Shown here piece after piece: positions 24,156 through 32,854 of a stretch of DNA of 64,000 nucleotides. Under the pieces are notes generated by a model. It saw nothing but the letters and a program-made list of their open reading frames with translations, was not told the DNA's origin and made no database searches. Position 1 is the first letter of the stretch; each line of letters opens with the position of its first letter. The translations under genes and the position numbers were made by a program. Source of the DNA: Planctomycetota bacterium. Its GTDB lineage: Bacteria; Planctomycetota; Planctomycetia; Pirellulales; Pirellulaceae. The stretch is taken from assembly GCA_003671195.1 (NCBI GenBank), contig QWPJ01000179.1:1-64000 (forward strand). The letters run 5' to 3'.

Positions 24156-26519
24156 TTACTTCACCCCATACACCAAGATCTCGGCAATCTTGGGCCGCGC
24201 TTGATGATCCTTTAAATCAGGATGCGGCAATGTCGTCAATCGAATATACCTTGCCATCCGCTTGGGGATCGTATGCTCGTATACTTCACGAAACTCTCGG
24301 TTCTCCGACGCATCCGCAAGCGGCTCCCAGATGGTCTTGTCCAGCGAACTGTCGACTCGATAACGATAAGCGATCTTGGCTTCTAAATCCTCTTTGGCAG
24401 CTAACCACTGAACTTTCGACACGGATTCGTCCCGCTCCAAATCGACGATGATCCACTGGGGCGAAAGTCCATTGGGGAACCATTTCACATACCAATCGTC
24501 CGCCCCCCCGTAATTCCCATCCACCGCTTTGGCCGACCGCATAAACGCTTCCAAGTTGCTCCCTGCCGGCTCCGGTGTCGAACACTCGGTGGGTTTGCCC
24601 AACGCTAAATTTCGCTCTTTGATATTACCCTGCCCGGTAATATCCTGCCCGGTAATATCCTGCCCGGTAATATCCTGATATGGGCGTTCCCCAAGCTGCC
24701 AATATCCGGTAAAAAATGCCTCGGAACCTACTTGGTAATAAGGCCGAAAAAGTATCTTGCGACCCACAGCATCCTCGGCCTCGAAATCAAGCGTCGAGCC
24801 TCCCGCAAATCCGGTGGCTTTGGGTTTGAACCATCCTTGCAACGCCTGGATGTCCCGGCGATCAAACGGGAGCTCAAGCCACCCTCGGGAGTCGTTGGCT
24901 CCCAAACCTACCATCACCAATGGACCATGCACGAAGGCGACTTGGTTCTCATCGTCTGGCATCGCAACGATCTGTGTAATAAACGGATACTCATACTCGA
25001 TGACATCTTGCGACTTCCACTCTCGCTCGATCGCATAAAACTCACCCGCGACGAGCTTGCCGTCTATCGCCTCGCCGTTGACCGTAAGACTCCCGCCAGT
25101 TCCAGTCCAACTCGGTACCCTCACCGAAATCGTAAATCGCCTGGGCGTCTTGCACTCGACGAGCAACTTGCCCCTAGGCCGCATCGGAAACTCAGTAGTC
25201 TGTAGGATGCTCACCCCCCAATCCGCATGCTGCAGAATCGAGGGGATAAACAACTGTACCCGCAACTCGTCGTCTTTCATCGCATAAATCATCGCCGTGG
25301 ACCTCGGCGGATTCTCCAGCCCCGTCCCATTGCAGCAGTAGCAGCCAACTTCGTTGGATCGGAAATCCTTGACCGAGTTCGAGCCCAATGGCTGGTAGTA
25401 AGTTTTTGCACCCGTCTGCGGATCCTGGCTCCCCAGAATCGCATTCCAAAGCGATCGCTCGTAGTACTCGAGGTACTTGGTCTGACCGGTCAAGCGATAC
25501 AGGCTACGGGTGACTTTCATCAAGTTGTACGATACGCATGTTTCCTGGGGCATCCGCAGGGCCGTATTGGCGATCCGACGCATGCCGGGCATCCCCTCAT
25601 GCACGCTGGTTCCACCGGTCGCATACGTCTTGGCACCAGCACCGCACACATTCTCCCAGAAGTTTTCGGTGGCCTTACGATGAAGCTCTGAGCCCGTGAG
25701 CTCCGCGATCCGCGCCGCTCCGACCATCTTGGCCAGCAACGTATTGGCATGCTCGTTGAAATCCTCTCCGTCGGCAAACGCCTTGAGGATCCGATCGGGA
25801 TCCTCCCACTTCAGTGCGGATTGATGGAAGGATTCGCGGCCGGTGAGTTCATACAGGTTCGCTAGAGCCTCGGTCATTCCACCGTACTCGATGCGTTTGA
25901 CTTTGGCGAAATCCTCGCCATAGGCTTCGACCCGCTGCTCGGTCCATTCGGCAAGCCCAGTAGCGACCTGCAGAGCCAAGGGACTCTTGGCGTACTTATG
26001 CGCGGCGATCAGACCTTCGAGCAGTTTGTGCATCCGGTACCAAGCCACACCATCGAGCCGATCGGCGTTGAATTCGACTTCAGGCGAAGCAAACAGATAC
26101 TTGCCGCCAAGCTCCCTTTGGCACTGAGCAAGGCCCTCGATCATTCGATGCACCAGCGGCAATAGCTCAGGGTCGTGGACCGACTGAAGTGCAATCGCCG
26201 AAAGAAAATGGGACTCAAAAAATCCAGGAAAAGGCCCATAGGGTTCCGGCCCAGCCCAACCGCCGAGCGGTTTGGCGTCGTTGGTCGGCAACCCAGCTTG
26301 GATCCGAAAAGCCAACAGCGCCCGATCGACTCCGATCGCATCGAGCACTTTGCGGTTGACCAGAAGGCTCTCGGCGATCGGACTGTTGTCCGTAAGACGT
26401 ATCGAGCCGATGGGTGGGTCTTGCCAGTGTTCTTGGCCCGAGGACGCTCTTGGGATCGCTGCGGCCCACACGACGAGGAAAAGCCGAGTGATTGCGTTAG
26501 GTTTTTGCAGTGGTTTCAT
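24156..26519 (-). CDS. GH127/DUF1680-type glycosidase (beta-L-arabinofuranosidase-like) with C-terminal F5/8 type C domain
   Basis: This 787-aa exported protein has a signal peptide MKPLQKPNAITRLFLVVWAA cleaved near SSG. The catalytic (alpha/alpha)6 part runs to about residue 620. It contains CVSYNLMKVTRSLYRLTG and, near 390-398, GCYCCNGTGLENPPRS, the cysteine cluster that in GH127 holds zinc and the nucleophilic cysteine. Residues from about 640 form a discoidin-like (F5/8 C) carbohydrate-binding domain (WIIVDLERDESVSKVQWLA, RYIRLTTLPHP). A DITGQ triplet repeat links the two. ATG 26519 is preferred over an upstream in-frame start because the signal peptide begins there. GH127 releases L-arabinofuranose from plant or algal glycans; the substrate here is unknown. 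Its 3' end is duplicated at 16931. Confidence 0.85.
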   Translation of the reverse strand: MKPLQKPNAITRLFLVVWAAAIPRASSGQEHWQDPPIGSIRLTDNSPIAESLLVNRKVLDAIGVDRALLAFRIQAGLPTNDAKPLGGWAGPEPYGPFPGFFESHFLSAIALQSVHDPELLPLVHRMIEGLAQCQRELGGKYLFASPEVEFNADRLDGVAWYRMHKLLEGLIAAHKYAKSPLALQVATGLAEWTEQRVEAYGEDFAKVKRIEYGGMTEALANLYELTGRESFHQSALKWEDPDRILKAFADGEDFNEHANTLLAKMVGAARIAELTGSELHRKATENFWENVCGAGAKTYATGGTSVHEGMPGMRRIANTALRMPQETCVSYNLMKVTRSLYRLTGQTKYLEYYERSLWNAILGSQDPQTGAKTYYQPLGSNSVKDFRSNEVGCYCCNGTGLENPPRSTAMIYAMKDDELRVQLFIPSILQHADWGVSILQTTEFPMRPRGKLLVECKTPRRFTISVRVPSWTGTGGSLTVNGEAIDGKLVAGEFYAIEREWKSQDVIEYEYPFITQIVAMPDDENQVAFVHGPLVMVGLGANDSRGWLELPFDRRDIQALQGWFKPKATGFAGGSTLDFEAEDAVGRKILFRPYYQVGSEAFFTGYWQLGERPYQDITGQDITGQDITGQGNIKERNLALGKPTECSTPEPAGSNLEAFMRSAKAVDGNYGGADDWYVKWFPNGLSPQWIIVDLERDESVSKVQWLAAKEDLEAKIAYRYRVDSSLDKTIWEPLADASENREFREVYEHTIPKRMARYIRLTTLPHPDLKDHQARPKIAEILVYGVK
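24631..24675. repeat. Three tandem 15-bp units inside the GH127 gene
   Basis: TGCCCGGTAATATCC is repeated three times exactly, encoding (minus strand) DITGQ x3 in the linker between the glycosidase and the F5/8 C domain. The 15-bp length keeps the frame, so copy-number change would alter linker length only. Confidence 0.9.
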
Positions 26520-26576
26520 GCGCCCATTATGGCAGAAAGCCCGCGGCTTTCGGTCAGGCCGATCGCAGAGTAGATA

Positions 26577-26611
26577 CCAAAAAACAAAAAGGGCAGGGGG
26601 GGTCCCTGCCC
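26577..26611 (-). terminator. Rho-independent terminator of tpx
   Basis: On the minus strand GGGCAGGG-ACCCC-CCCTGCCC forms a perfect 8-bp GC-rich stem followed by TTTTTGTTTT. It lies 56 bp downstream of the tpx stop and upstream of the GH127 gene on the same strand, separating the two transcription units. Confidence 0.85.
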
Positions 26612-26666
26612 ATGAACTTTTCGAGTGCAATTGCAGCCAACGCACTAGCAGCCAGCCAAGCTCGGC

Positions 26667-27185
26667 TTAGAGCAATCCGTGGAGTGCAGCCAGCGCCGCA
26701 TCGTAGTTCGGTTCGCTGGTCACTTCGGGTACGATCTCGGCGTAAACGACCTTGCCGTGGGCGTCGGCAACCACGACGGCTCGCGTCAGGAGCTTGAGCT
26801 CGTCGATCGTCATTCCGAACTTGGAACCGAAGTCGCCGGATTGGTAATCGCTGCCGACGCGCATGCTCTTGATCGATTCAGCACCGCAGAAGCGGTTCAT
26901 CGCAAAAGGGAGATCGCGACTGACGGTCACGGCGTTGATCTTGCCCTCGAGGGCTGCAAGCTCCCCGTTGAATTTACGCGTTTGAATTGCGCACACTCCG
27001 GTGTCGAGCGATGGGACCATCGAGAAAATCGTCGGCTTACCCAGCACATCGCTTCGGGTGATCGTCTTGAGACCACCTTCGAAATAGTGCAGCGTGAACT
27101 CAGGCAGACTGCTGCCAACTCGGAGCTCATCTCCTGCAAGCGTCATTGGGGCACCCTTGAACGTAATCACTCCAGACCTAGCCAT
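26667..27185 (-). CDS. tpx: Thiol peroxidase (atypical 2-Cys peroxiredoxin)
   Basis: The 172-aa protein matches Tpx in length and motifs. The peroxidatic cysteine is Cys65 in PSLDTGVCAIQTRKF and the resolving cysteine is Cys100 in MNRFCGAES. The conserved Arg of the peroxiredoxin active site is in the C-terminal half (LLTRAVVVAD). Tpx reduces H2O2 and preferentially alkyl hydroperoxides using thioredoxin. ATG 27185 has AGGAG at good spacing; the in-frame extension upstream is not conserved-looking. It is transcribed alone, ending in a strong terminator. No regulatory site was identified. Confidence 0.95.
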   Translation of the reverse strand: MARSGVITFKGAPMTLAGDELRVGSSLPEFTLHYFEGGLKTITRSDVLGKPTIFSMVPSLDTGVCAIQTRKFNGELAALEGKINAVTVSRDLPFAMNRFCGAESIKSMRVGSDYQSGDFGSKFGMTIDELKLLTRAVVVADAHGKVVYAEIVPEVTSEPNYDAALAALHGLL

Positions 27186-27436
27186 AGGAAAACTCCTCAT
27201 TGAGAATGGATCGACAAAATCACCAGAAACACAACGCTTTCTCGTACTCCGGCGGAACTTGACAAGAATGTAGGCATCCGGGGCCAAAGGTCAATCCTTC
27301 CGGACTGTAGGGATTTTGCGTATAATGACGGCTTGGTAAAGCCTGCCGACTTTCAGGGGGACTTGGGGATTTGGGATTTTACACCCACGTCCGGAGTCAG
27401 AATCCCAAGGGAAGGGCAGGGGGGGTGCTGTGTTTT

Positions 27437-27458
27437 CGCCGGCAATTTCTTGCCGGTG
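27437..27458 (+). promoter_or_regulatory. Perfect hairpin in the 5' leader of the kinase gene
   Basis: CCGGCAA (27439-27445) and TTGCCGG (27450-27456) form a stem around TTTC that extends by two further pairs. It ends 22 bases before the ATG at 27481, just upstream of the GAGGGG ribosome-binding site. It could affect translation or message stability; there is no T-tract, so it is not a terminator. Confidence 0.4.
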
Positions 27459-27480
27459 GGTCTTTCCCATCGAGGGGATT

Positions 27481-28386
27481 ATGGTCAAAGTTCGCGATTT
27501 TCTCGGTCCCTATCGCCTAGCACGGCTCATTCGCTTGGGTAGCACCTGCCAGGTCTGGGAAGCGATCCTCGAACAGGATCAGAAGCGCTACGCGCTGAAG
27601 GTCCTACGTCCAGACCAGCGAGGAAACAAAGAGGAAATCGCTTTTCTGAAGCACGAGTTCGAAGTGGCCAAGGAGCTCAACCACAAGAACATCATCAAGC
27701 TGATCGAATACCGCACCAATGCCGAGACCCCGTTTATCGTCATGGAGCTCTTTAGCGAATTGAATCTCAAAATGGCGCTTCGCCGTGGACCGGAACCGAT
27801 CGCTTACCAACTCACCTCGATCGTCGATCAAGCCTGCGAGTCGCTCTATTACTTGCACTCCAAAGGCTATGTCCACTGCGACATCAAGCCCGACAATCTT
27901 TTGCTCAGCCGCAACTGGGAAGTCAAGCTCATCGACTTTACGATCGCCAAAAAGATCAAGACCGGTTTTGGGAAGCTTTTTGGAGGAAAAAATAAAATCG
28001 AAGGTACCCGTTCCTACATGTCCCCCGAACAGATCAAGGGAGATCACCTCGATCCTCGAAGCGACATCTACTCGATGGGCTGCATGATCTTCGAACTCAT
28101 CAGCGGCAAAGCCCCTTACACAGCCAACACCCCGAACGAACTTCTCAATAAGCACGTTTCGGCTTCGATCCCATCGCTGCTGGTCAACAACGAAAACGTA
28201 TCCTTGGAATTCAATAGCATCGTCCGAAAAATGCTTGCCAAAAAACCCGAAGATCGTCCGCAAAACATGTGGGACGTTCTGAAAATGGTCCGAACCACAC
28301 CGATATTTAAAAAGCCGCCGCGCATCCCGACGACCAACCCCTTCGACGACTACCAAGGGGGCGGCCGAATCGAACCGGCAAGCTAA
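27481..28386 (+). CDS. Cytosolic Hanks-type Ser/Thr protein kinase
   Basis: This 301-aa protein is a single kinase domain without membrane segment or sensor domain. It has a glycine loop variant (LIRLGSTCQVWEA), VAIK-equivalent Lys in YALKVLRP, catalytic loop YVHCDIKPDNLLL (HCD in place of HRD, with Asp, Lys and Asn kept), a DFT motif (LIDFTIAKK) in place of DFG, and APE-like SPEQ in GTRSYMSPEQIKGD. The activation segment contains a Gly/Lys-rich stretch (KTGFGKLFGGKNK). The essential catalytic residues are present, so activity is likely, although DFT is unusual. ATG 27481 follows GAGGGG. It lies 41 bp upstream of accA and may be co-transcribed with it. Confidence 0.88.
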   Translation: MVKVRDFLGPYRLARLIRLGSTCQVWEAILEQDQKRYALKVLRPDQRGNKEEIAFLKHEFEVAKELNHKNIIKLIEYRTNAETPFIVMELFSELNLKMALRRGPEPIAYQLTSIVDQACESLYYLHSKGYVHCDIKPDNLLLSRNWEVKLIDFTIAKKIKTGFGKLFGGKNKIEGTRSYMSPEQIKGDHLDPRSDIYSMGCMIFELISGKAPYTANTPNELLNKHVSASIPSLLVNNENVSLEFNSIVRKMLAKKPEDRPQNMWDVLKMVRTTPIFKKPPRIPTTNPFDDYQGGGRIEPAS

Positions 28387-28427
28387 GCACTTCTCGAAGA
28401 TCGCAATACAGACCCCTAAAGGAAATA

Positions 28428-29435
28428 ATGACCACCGCACCAAAAGGATTTGAATTCGAACAGCCCATCCTCGATATCGAAGCTCGATTGCGCGAGCTCG
28501 ATGCGATGACCCAGCCCAACGAGGACCAACAAGAAGAGGCTAAGCAATTGCGGCGTCGATGGACCGAATCGACCCGAGAAATCTACGCCAAGCTCTCGCC
28601 ATGGGAGGTTGTCCAAGTTTCGCGGCATAAGGATCGGCCCTACACCAAGGACTACCTGAACCTAGCCTTTGACGAATTCATCGAGCTTCATGGCGATAAA
28701 TTCTACGGAGACGATCGGGCCATGCTCACCGGGTTTGCCAAGCTTGGACGCCGCAAAGTCATGGTCATCGGACACCAAAAAGGCCGGACTTTCAAAGAGC
28801 GAGCCGCATGCCATTTCGGATGCGCGCATCCCGAAGGATACCGAAAAGCGATGGCCAAAATGAAAATGGCCGAAAAATACAACCTTCCCATCATCGCCTT
28901 CATCGACACCCCGGGCGCTTACCCAGGCATCGGTGCCGAGGAGCGAGGCCAAGCTCAGGTGATCGCCGAGAGCATGTTCATGATGAGTCAGCTCAAGACC
29001 CCGATCGTGTGCGTCGTCATCGGCGAAGGAGGCTCAGGCGGTGCGCTGGGTATCGGCGTTGGAGATCGAATCGCCATGCTCCAGTACGCTTATTATTCCG
29101 TGATCAGCCCGGAAGGCTGCGCGGGGATTTTGTGGAAGAGTCATCAGCATGCGCCCAAGGCGGCCGATGTGCTGCGGTTTACCTCCGAGCATCTGCCCAA
29201 ACTCGGAGTCGTCGACGATGTGATCGAAGAACCTTTAGGCGGCGCGCATAGAGACCATCACCAAATGGCATCGCGACTCAAAAGCTACCTCTCCAAGACC
29301 ATCGATCAGTTGAGCAAACTTCCAGTCGACGAGTTGATCGAAAATCGCTATTCGAAGTTTCGCAAGATGGGGTCGTATCTTGAGCGACTCGAGGACGGAA
29401 CCATGCAGCCCTTCGGATACTCGTTTGTCACTTAA
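28428..29435 (+). CDS. accA: Acetyl-CoA carboxylase carboxyltransferase subunit alpha
   Basis: This 335-aa protein is a full-length AccA: coiled N-terminal FEQPILDIEARLRELDAM, then the crotonase-fold carboxyltransferase core (HGDKFYGDDRAMLTGFA, GHQKGRTFKER, FGCAHPEGYRKAMAKMKMAE, FIDTPGAYPGIGAEERGQA, GEGGSGGALGIGVGDRI, YYSVISPEGCAGILWK). With AccD it transfers the carboxyl group from biotin carboxyl carrier protein to acetyl-CoA, giving malonyl-CoA for fatty acid synthesis. AccD is not in the window. AAAGGA precedes the ATG. The two glycine-rich oxyanion regions are intact. Confidence 0.97.
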   Translation: MTTAPKGFEFEQPILDIEARLRELDAMTQPNEDQQEEAKQLRRRWTESTREIYAKLSPWEVVQVSRHKDRPYTKDYLNLAFDEFIELHGDKFYGDDRAMLTGFAKLGRRKVMVIGHQKGRTFKERAACHFGCAHPEGYRKAMAKMKMAEKYNLPIIAFIDTPGAYPGIGAEERGQAQVIAESMFMMSQLKTPIVCVVIGEGGSGGALGIGVGDRIAMLQYAYYSVISPEGCAGILWKSHQHAPKAADVLRFTSEHLPKLGVVDDVIEEPLGGAHRDHHQMASRLKSYLSKTIDQLSKLPVDELIENRYSKFRKMGSYLERLEDGTMQPFGYSFVT

Positions 29436-29445
29436 AGAGCACCGC

Positions 29446-30555
29446 TTAGCCAAGCCTGGACTCACCGCTGCGATCGCCGTAGAAACCTACGCGCAGCCCA
29501 AGCCGATGAAGCCCTAGGATCGCAAGGGTCACGAGGCAGGTCTGAACGAGGCCTCGAAGGCAGTAAAACCAAAATTGCTTTTGCTCAGTGCCAGCCAAGC
29601 CTCCAGAGCCCTGGCCATAGCGGGAGATATTGTAAGGAATACCGATCGAGTACTCGACCCATCTGGCCCCGGACCAGCTATTCGAGGGCCAGCTAGCCCC
29701 GGACCCATTGGGGATCCACGAAGGACTCATCGAGTAAAAATAGAGACTGCTGCACACGGCTTGTAGGCATGCGGCCACGAGGCACCAAGCCCCCAGGAGC
29801 ACCACGCACAGCGGGATATTTCGGTGGCGATTGCGCCCGAGCAGGATGAGGATCGAGGCGATTGCAAGCCAGTGGATCGGCAGGAGAAGGCCACCGAGGA
29901 GTCCGGCCACCCAAGGTCTTGAGCCTACCGGAAAAAATTGGTACCAAGTTGGCTTCGATTCGGTACCGATCAGATCCGGTAGCCAGGCCAGAACCCAGCG
30001 TTGATAAGCCGCGATGAGTCCAGCGGACAGAAGCGTCAGGGCAAGGAGTTTGGCCAAGGACAAAGAGCCCGGCTTGGTGTCCTGCGAAGCGCTTCGGATC
30101 GACCAAATGCCGATACCGGTGCCCCATTGCAGGATCTTTGCGACCAGTGCTCCTGCGGCCAAGAACACCAGCCAATGGGCCGCTTGCATCGCGATCCAAA
30201 ACGATTGGCTCGAGCAGTAGCTTGGTACGTCAGGTCCTGCGATTGAGTTTGCACCTGCGTTGGCGCCTAGTGCGATTTGGTAACGAGCCAAAAAGCACAG
30301 GATCAGTCCGATAGCGATAAGAGGCATGCCGAGCCAGGAGGGTCTGCAGGTCGCTTTGGTTCTCCATGCGATCCAGATTGTCGCCAGGGAGCAAGGGGCA
30401 AAGAGGATCGCGTTGGAGAGTTCGGCGGCGAATGGGGATTCCAGGAGGATCGCCAGTTGCCGCACGGCGGCACCTGAGAGGATGCAGCTTCCTGCCAAGA
30501 CGCAGCTTGCTAGAAGGAATTTGCGGTTTGAATCGGACTTTTGAGGTTCGCTCAC
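29446..30555 (-). CDS. Polytopic membrane protein, unknown function
   Basis: The 369-aa protein has roughly eight hydrophobic segments (for example LLASCVLAGSCILSGAAV, LGMPLIAIGLILCFLA, LVFLAAGALVAKILQWG, LLALTLLSAGLIAAY, WVAGLLGGLLLPIHWLAIA, CVVLLGAWCLVAACLQAV, LVQTCLVTLAILGLHRLG). A loop of Ser/Trp/Gly-rich sequence lies near 280-320. No family motif was recognised. It faces accA convergently, with 10 bp between the stops, and no terminator hairpin is evident between them. The upstream region holds short tandem repeats. Confidence 0.65.
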   Translation of the reverse strand: MSEPQKSDSNRKFLLASCVLAGSCILSGAAVRQLAILLESPFAAELSNAILFAPCSLATIWIAWRTKATCRPSWLGMPLIAIGLILCFLARYQIALGANAGANSIAGPDVPSYCSSQSFWIAMQAAHWLVFLAAGALVAKILQWGTGIGIWSIRSASQDTKPGSLSLAKLLALTLLSAGLIAAYQRWVLAWLPDLIGTESKPTWYQFFPVGSRPWVAGLLGGLLLPIHWLAIASILILLGRNRHRNIPLCVVLLGAWCLVAACLQAVCSSLYFYSMSPSWIPNGSGASWPSNSWSGARWVEYSIGIPYNISRYGQGSGGLAGTEQKQFWFYCLRGLVQTCLVTLAILGLHRLGLRVGFYGDRSGESRLG

Positions 30556-30620
30556 GGACGGATCTGCACTTGGTCGGCTCTCTGAGAGGGTTCTTGGTCG
30601 GCGATGCGAACCGGGTGTGG

Positions 30621-30670
30621 GTGATACGGGGCTTAGTGATACCGGGCTTAGTGATACCGGGCTTAGCGAT
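30621..30670. repeat. 15-bp tandem repeat upstream of the membrane protein gene
   Basis: GGCTTAGTGATACCG is present at 30630 and 30645 with partial copies on either side. It lies about 75-115 bp upstream of the minus-strand gene starting at 30555, in its probable promoter or leader region. Confidence 0.75.
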
Positions 30671-30921
30671 GATAGCGAAAAAAACGAAAAGTGCGGTTAG
30701 GGATTGCAGCAAGGGTCGTAGGAACTAGCTAATATGCAGGGGCTTGAAAGTCATTGCGGTGCCAGCCGACACCGAACGGCACCTAAAGACACCGAGCAAA
30801 CCTCGAAAAGCACCGAAAAGCAACAAGCCCGCAAAAAACCAAGGAAAAACAGACTCCAAACCGAACATAATAAACATTATCGGACGTTAGTGGTGGGTTT
30901 TGGATAGGTTGCTTGGGGGTC

Positions 30922-31054
30922 GGATCAGTCGGATCAGTCGGATCAGTCGGATCAGTCGGATCAGTCGGATCAGTCGGATCAGTCGGATTAGTCGGATCAG
31001 TCGGATCAGTCGGATCAGTCGGATCAGTCCGATCAGTCCGATCAGTCGGATCAG
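30922..31054. repeat. 9-bp tandem repeat (GGATCAGTC), fourteen units and a partial
   Basis: Units start every 9 bases from 30922. Unit 8 is GGATTAGTC and units 13-14 are CGATCAGTC; the rest are identical. The array ends 48 bp before the ATG of the oxidoreductase gene at 31103. Because 9 is divisible by 3, open frames run through it on both strands (DPT- and SVG-type peptides), but these have no coding character. The surrounding gap (30556-31102) holds no other recognisable gene. Confidence 0.95.
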
Positions 31055-31102
31055 AAACGAAATCTACTCCCCTACTCTCCTTTCCCGCAAAGACCAAGCA
31101 CG

Positions 31103-32422
31103 ATGTCCCTTAGCCAACCAAGCAACCGAAGAACCGTTTTGAAATCATCCCTGGCGGCCTCGGCTGCCGCTTGCCTCGGGCCAATCGCCTCGAATACCTT
31201 GGCAGCTACCCAACGGCAAACCCCAAGCCCCAACGAGCAGATCCAATTTGGAATCGTCGGTATCGGACCGCGTTGCACCTACGACGTTAAAGCCATGCTG
31301 CCCTTTAACGACGTGCGATGTGTGGCGATCGCCGATGTCCAAGCCTCCCGGCGGGATGCCGGAAAACAACTCGTCGATGGCTTTTACAACAACCAAGACT
31401 GCAAGCTCTACTCGGACTTTCGAGAACTTCTCGACCGCAAAGACATCGACGCAGTCTTGATCGCCACCGGGGATCGCTGGCATGCGACCGCCTCAATCCT
31501 CGCAGCCCAAGCTGGCAAAGATGTCTACAGCGAGAAACCTTGCGGTATCACCATCGAAGCTTGCCAGAAACTGGCCGATACCATCAACCAAACCCAACGG
31601 GTCTTCCAGGCCGGCACGCAGCGGCGAAGCGTCCCGAACTTCGTCCAAGCCGTCGAGTGGGTTCATCAAGGCAAACTCGGAAAGCTTCAAACCATGCACG
31701 CTTCAGTCTACATCCCAGTTCTTGAGAACAACTGGCTCGCTCCTCAGCCACAGCCCGATAAGTCCATTGTGGATTGGAACCTGTGGCTCGGGCCGGCAGC
31801 CTGGAGGCCCTACAACCAAGCTTACTGCGATGGCAAATGGCGCGGCCAATGGGATTTCGACTCCGGTGCTCGCCTGTTGGACTGGGGTGCTCACACGGTT
31901 GATTTGTGCCAATGGGCCAACCAAGCCGACGACACGATGCCCCTGGAATACGAACCACTAGCCGACAAGATCGTTTGCACTTACGCCAACGGCGTAAAAC
32001 TGATCATCGACTTTCTGGCCCAACCCTTTGGCGATCGTTCCCCTCACTACATCACCAGGCTAGGAACTTGTCCGGTCCGCTTTATTGGCTCGGATGGCTC
32101 GGTCGAGACCGGTGACTCAGGTGAGATCGTTGCGACACCCGAGTCGCTTCAAAAAGAGGTAACTGAGGCTTCCAAAAAAGTCGCAGGACTGGATGTCACT
32201 GCGCATGCAAGAAACTTCTTTGACTGCATGCGAACTCGCCAGAAACCCGTTGCCAACCAAGACGTCATGAGGCGCTCGCATATCGCTTGTCATGCCGCAG
32301 CGATCGCTTGGATCCTGAATCGTAAACTAACCATCGATCCAAAAACCGAGAGCTTTGTCGGCGACGCGCAAGCCAACTTGCTGAGAACTCGGCCTGATCG
32401 AGTTTGGCAATCGCTTGCCTAA
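31103..32422 (+). CDS. Gfo/Idh/MocA-family oxidoreductase with Tat signal
   Basis: The 439-aa protein starts with a twin-arginine signal, NRRTVLKSSLAASAAACLGP, so it is predicted to be exported folded with its nucleotide cofactor. The Rossmann domain has IQFGIVGIGPRCTYDVKAM and the family's EKP motif (DVYSEKPCGITIEACQKLA, about residue 145). The C-terminal alpha/beta domain includes WRGQWDFDSGARLLDWGAHTVDL, where the histidine is the usual catalytic position. Such enzymes oxidise or reduce sugars or cyclitols with NAD(P); planctomycete genomes carry many exported versions. Its substrate is unknown. A 9-bp tandem repeat lies directly upstream. Confidence 0.9.
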   Translation: MSLSQPSNRRTVLKSSLAASAAACLGPIASNTLAATQRQTPSPNEQIQFGIVGIGPRCTYDVKAMLPFNDVRCVAIADVQASRRDAGKQLVDGFYNNQDCKLYSDFRELLDRKDIDAVLIATGDRWHATASILAAQAGKDVYSEKPCGITIEACQKLADTINQTQRVFQAGTQRRSVPNFVQAVEWVHQGKLGKLQTMHASVYIPVLENNWLAPQPQPDKSIVDWNLWLGPAAWRPYNQAYCDGKWRGQWDFDSGARLLDWGAHTVDLCQWANQADDTMPLEYEPLADKIVCTYANGVKLIIDFLAQPFGDRSPHYITRLGTCPVRFIGSDGSVETGDSGEIVATPESLQKEVTEASKKVAGLDVTAHARNFFDCMRTRQKPVANQDVMRRSHIACHAAAIAWILNRKLTIDPKTESFVGDAQANLLRTRPDRVWQSLA

Positions 32423-32454
32423 CGTCTGGCCGAAGCGTCGATGGTTTAACCCGC

Positions 32455-32640
32455 AGCCAATGGTAGATCGATTGTCCCCAATCGATCGGGGCCTGAAGCC
32501 ACAGTAGCCGGTTAGACGAAACAGCCGAAAACCCGAAGACGCCTCCGCTTGCGCGTCGTGTAGAGCTATTGGGGACAATAGCTCTACACTGTAAGACGCC
32601 TCTGCTTGCGCGTCGTTTAGAGTCGGAAAATTCAGGACCG
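32455..32640. repeat. Inverted copy of the TCCC/GGGA-loop palindromic repeat family
   Basis: GATCGATTG-TCCC-CAATCGATC (32466-32487) and GTAGAGCTATTG-GGGA-CAATAGCTCTAC (32560-32587) are perfect hairpins. They are separated by a spacer with GACGCCTCCGCTTGCGCGTC, the reverse complement type of the spacer at 50-90. Another partial GACGCCTCTGCTTGCGCGTC follows. The arms differ in sequence from those at 1-302 while the four-base loops and closing TG/CA are kept. Confidence 0.85.
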
Positions 32641-32854
32641 ATTTTCGACAACCTGAACGTTTTTCTGGCAACCAATTCCGTTCTTTGCAGTCTATAAAGT
32701 AAGAGCGATAGCAAAACCGAGTTTCCTCGTTGAATTTGACGCAAAACTCCTTTTTGGCACCGCATTTGCTCAAGTTGTCCGTTGTCCGTGCAGGGACTGG
32801 CAAGTGTGCCAAATCAGACCGAAACGAGCCGAGAGCACCAGGAGATGTCCGAAC

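Noticed and set aside
30922-31054. CRISPR array or iteron origin
   Set aside because: There are no spacers, and no replication initiator gene or DnaA-box cluster is nearby.
30783-31097. DPT-repeat or SVG-repeat protein encoded in the 9-bp array
   Set aside because: The frames are created by the 9-bp repeat on both strands and have no convincing start.
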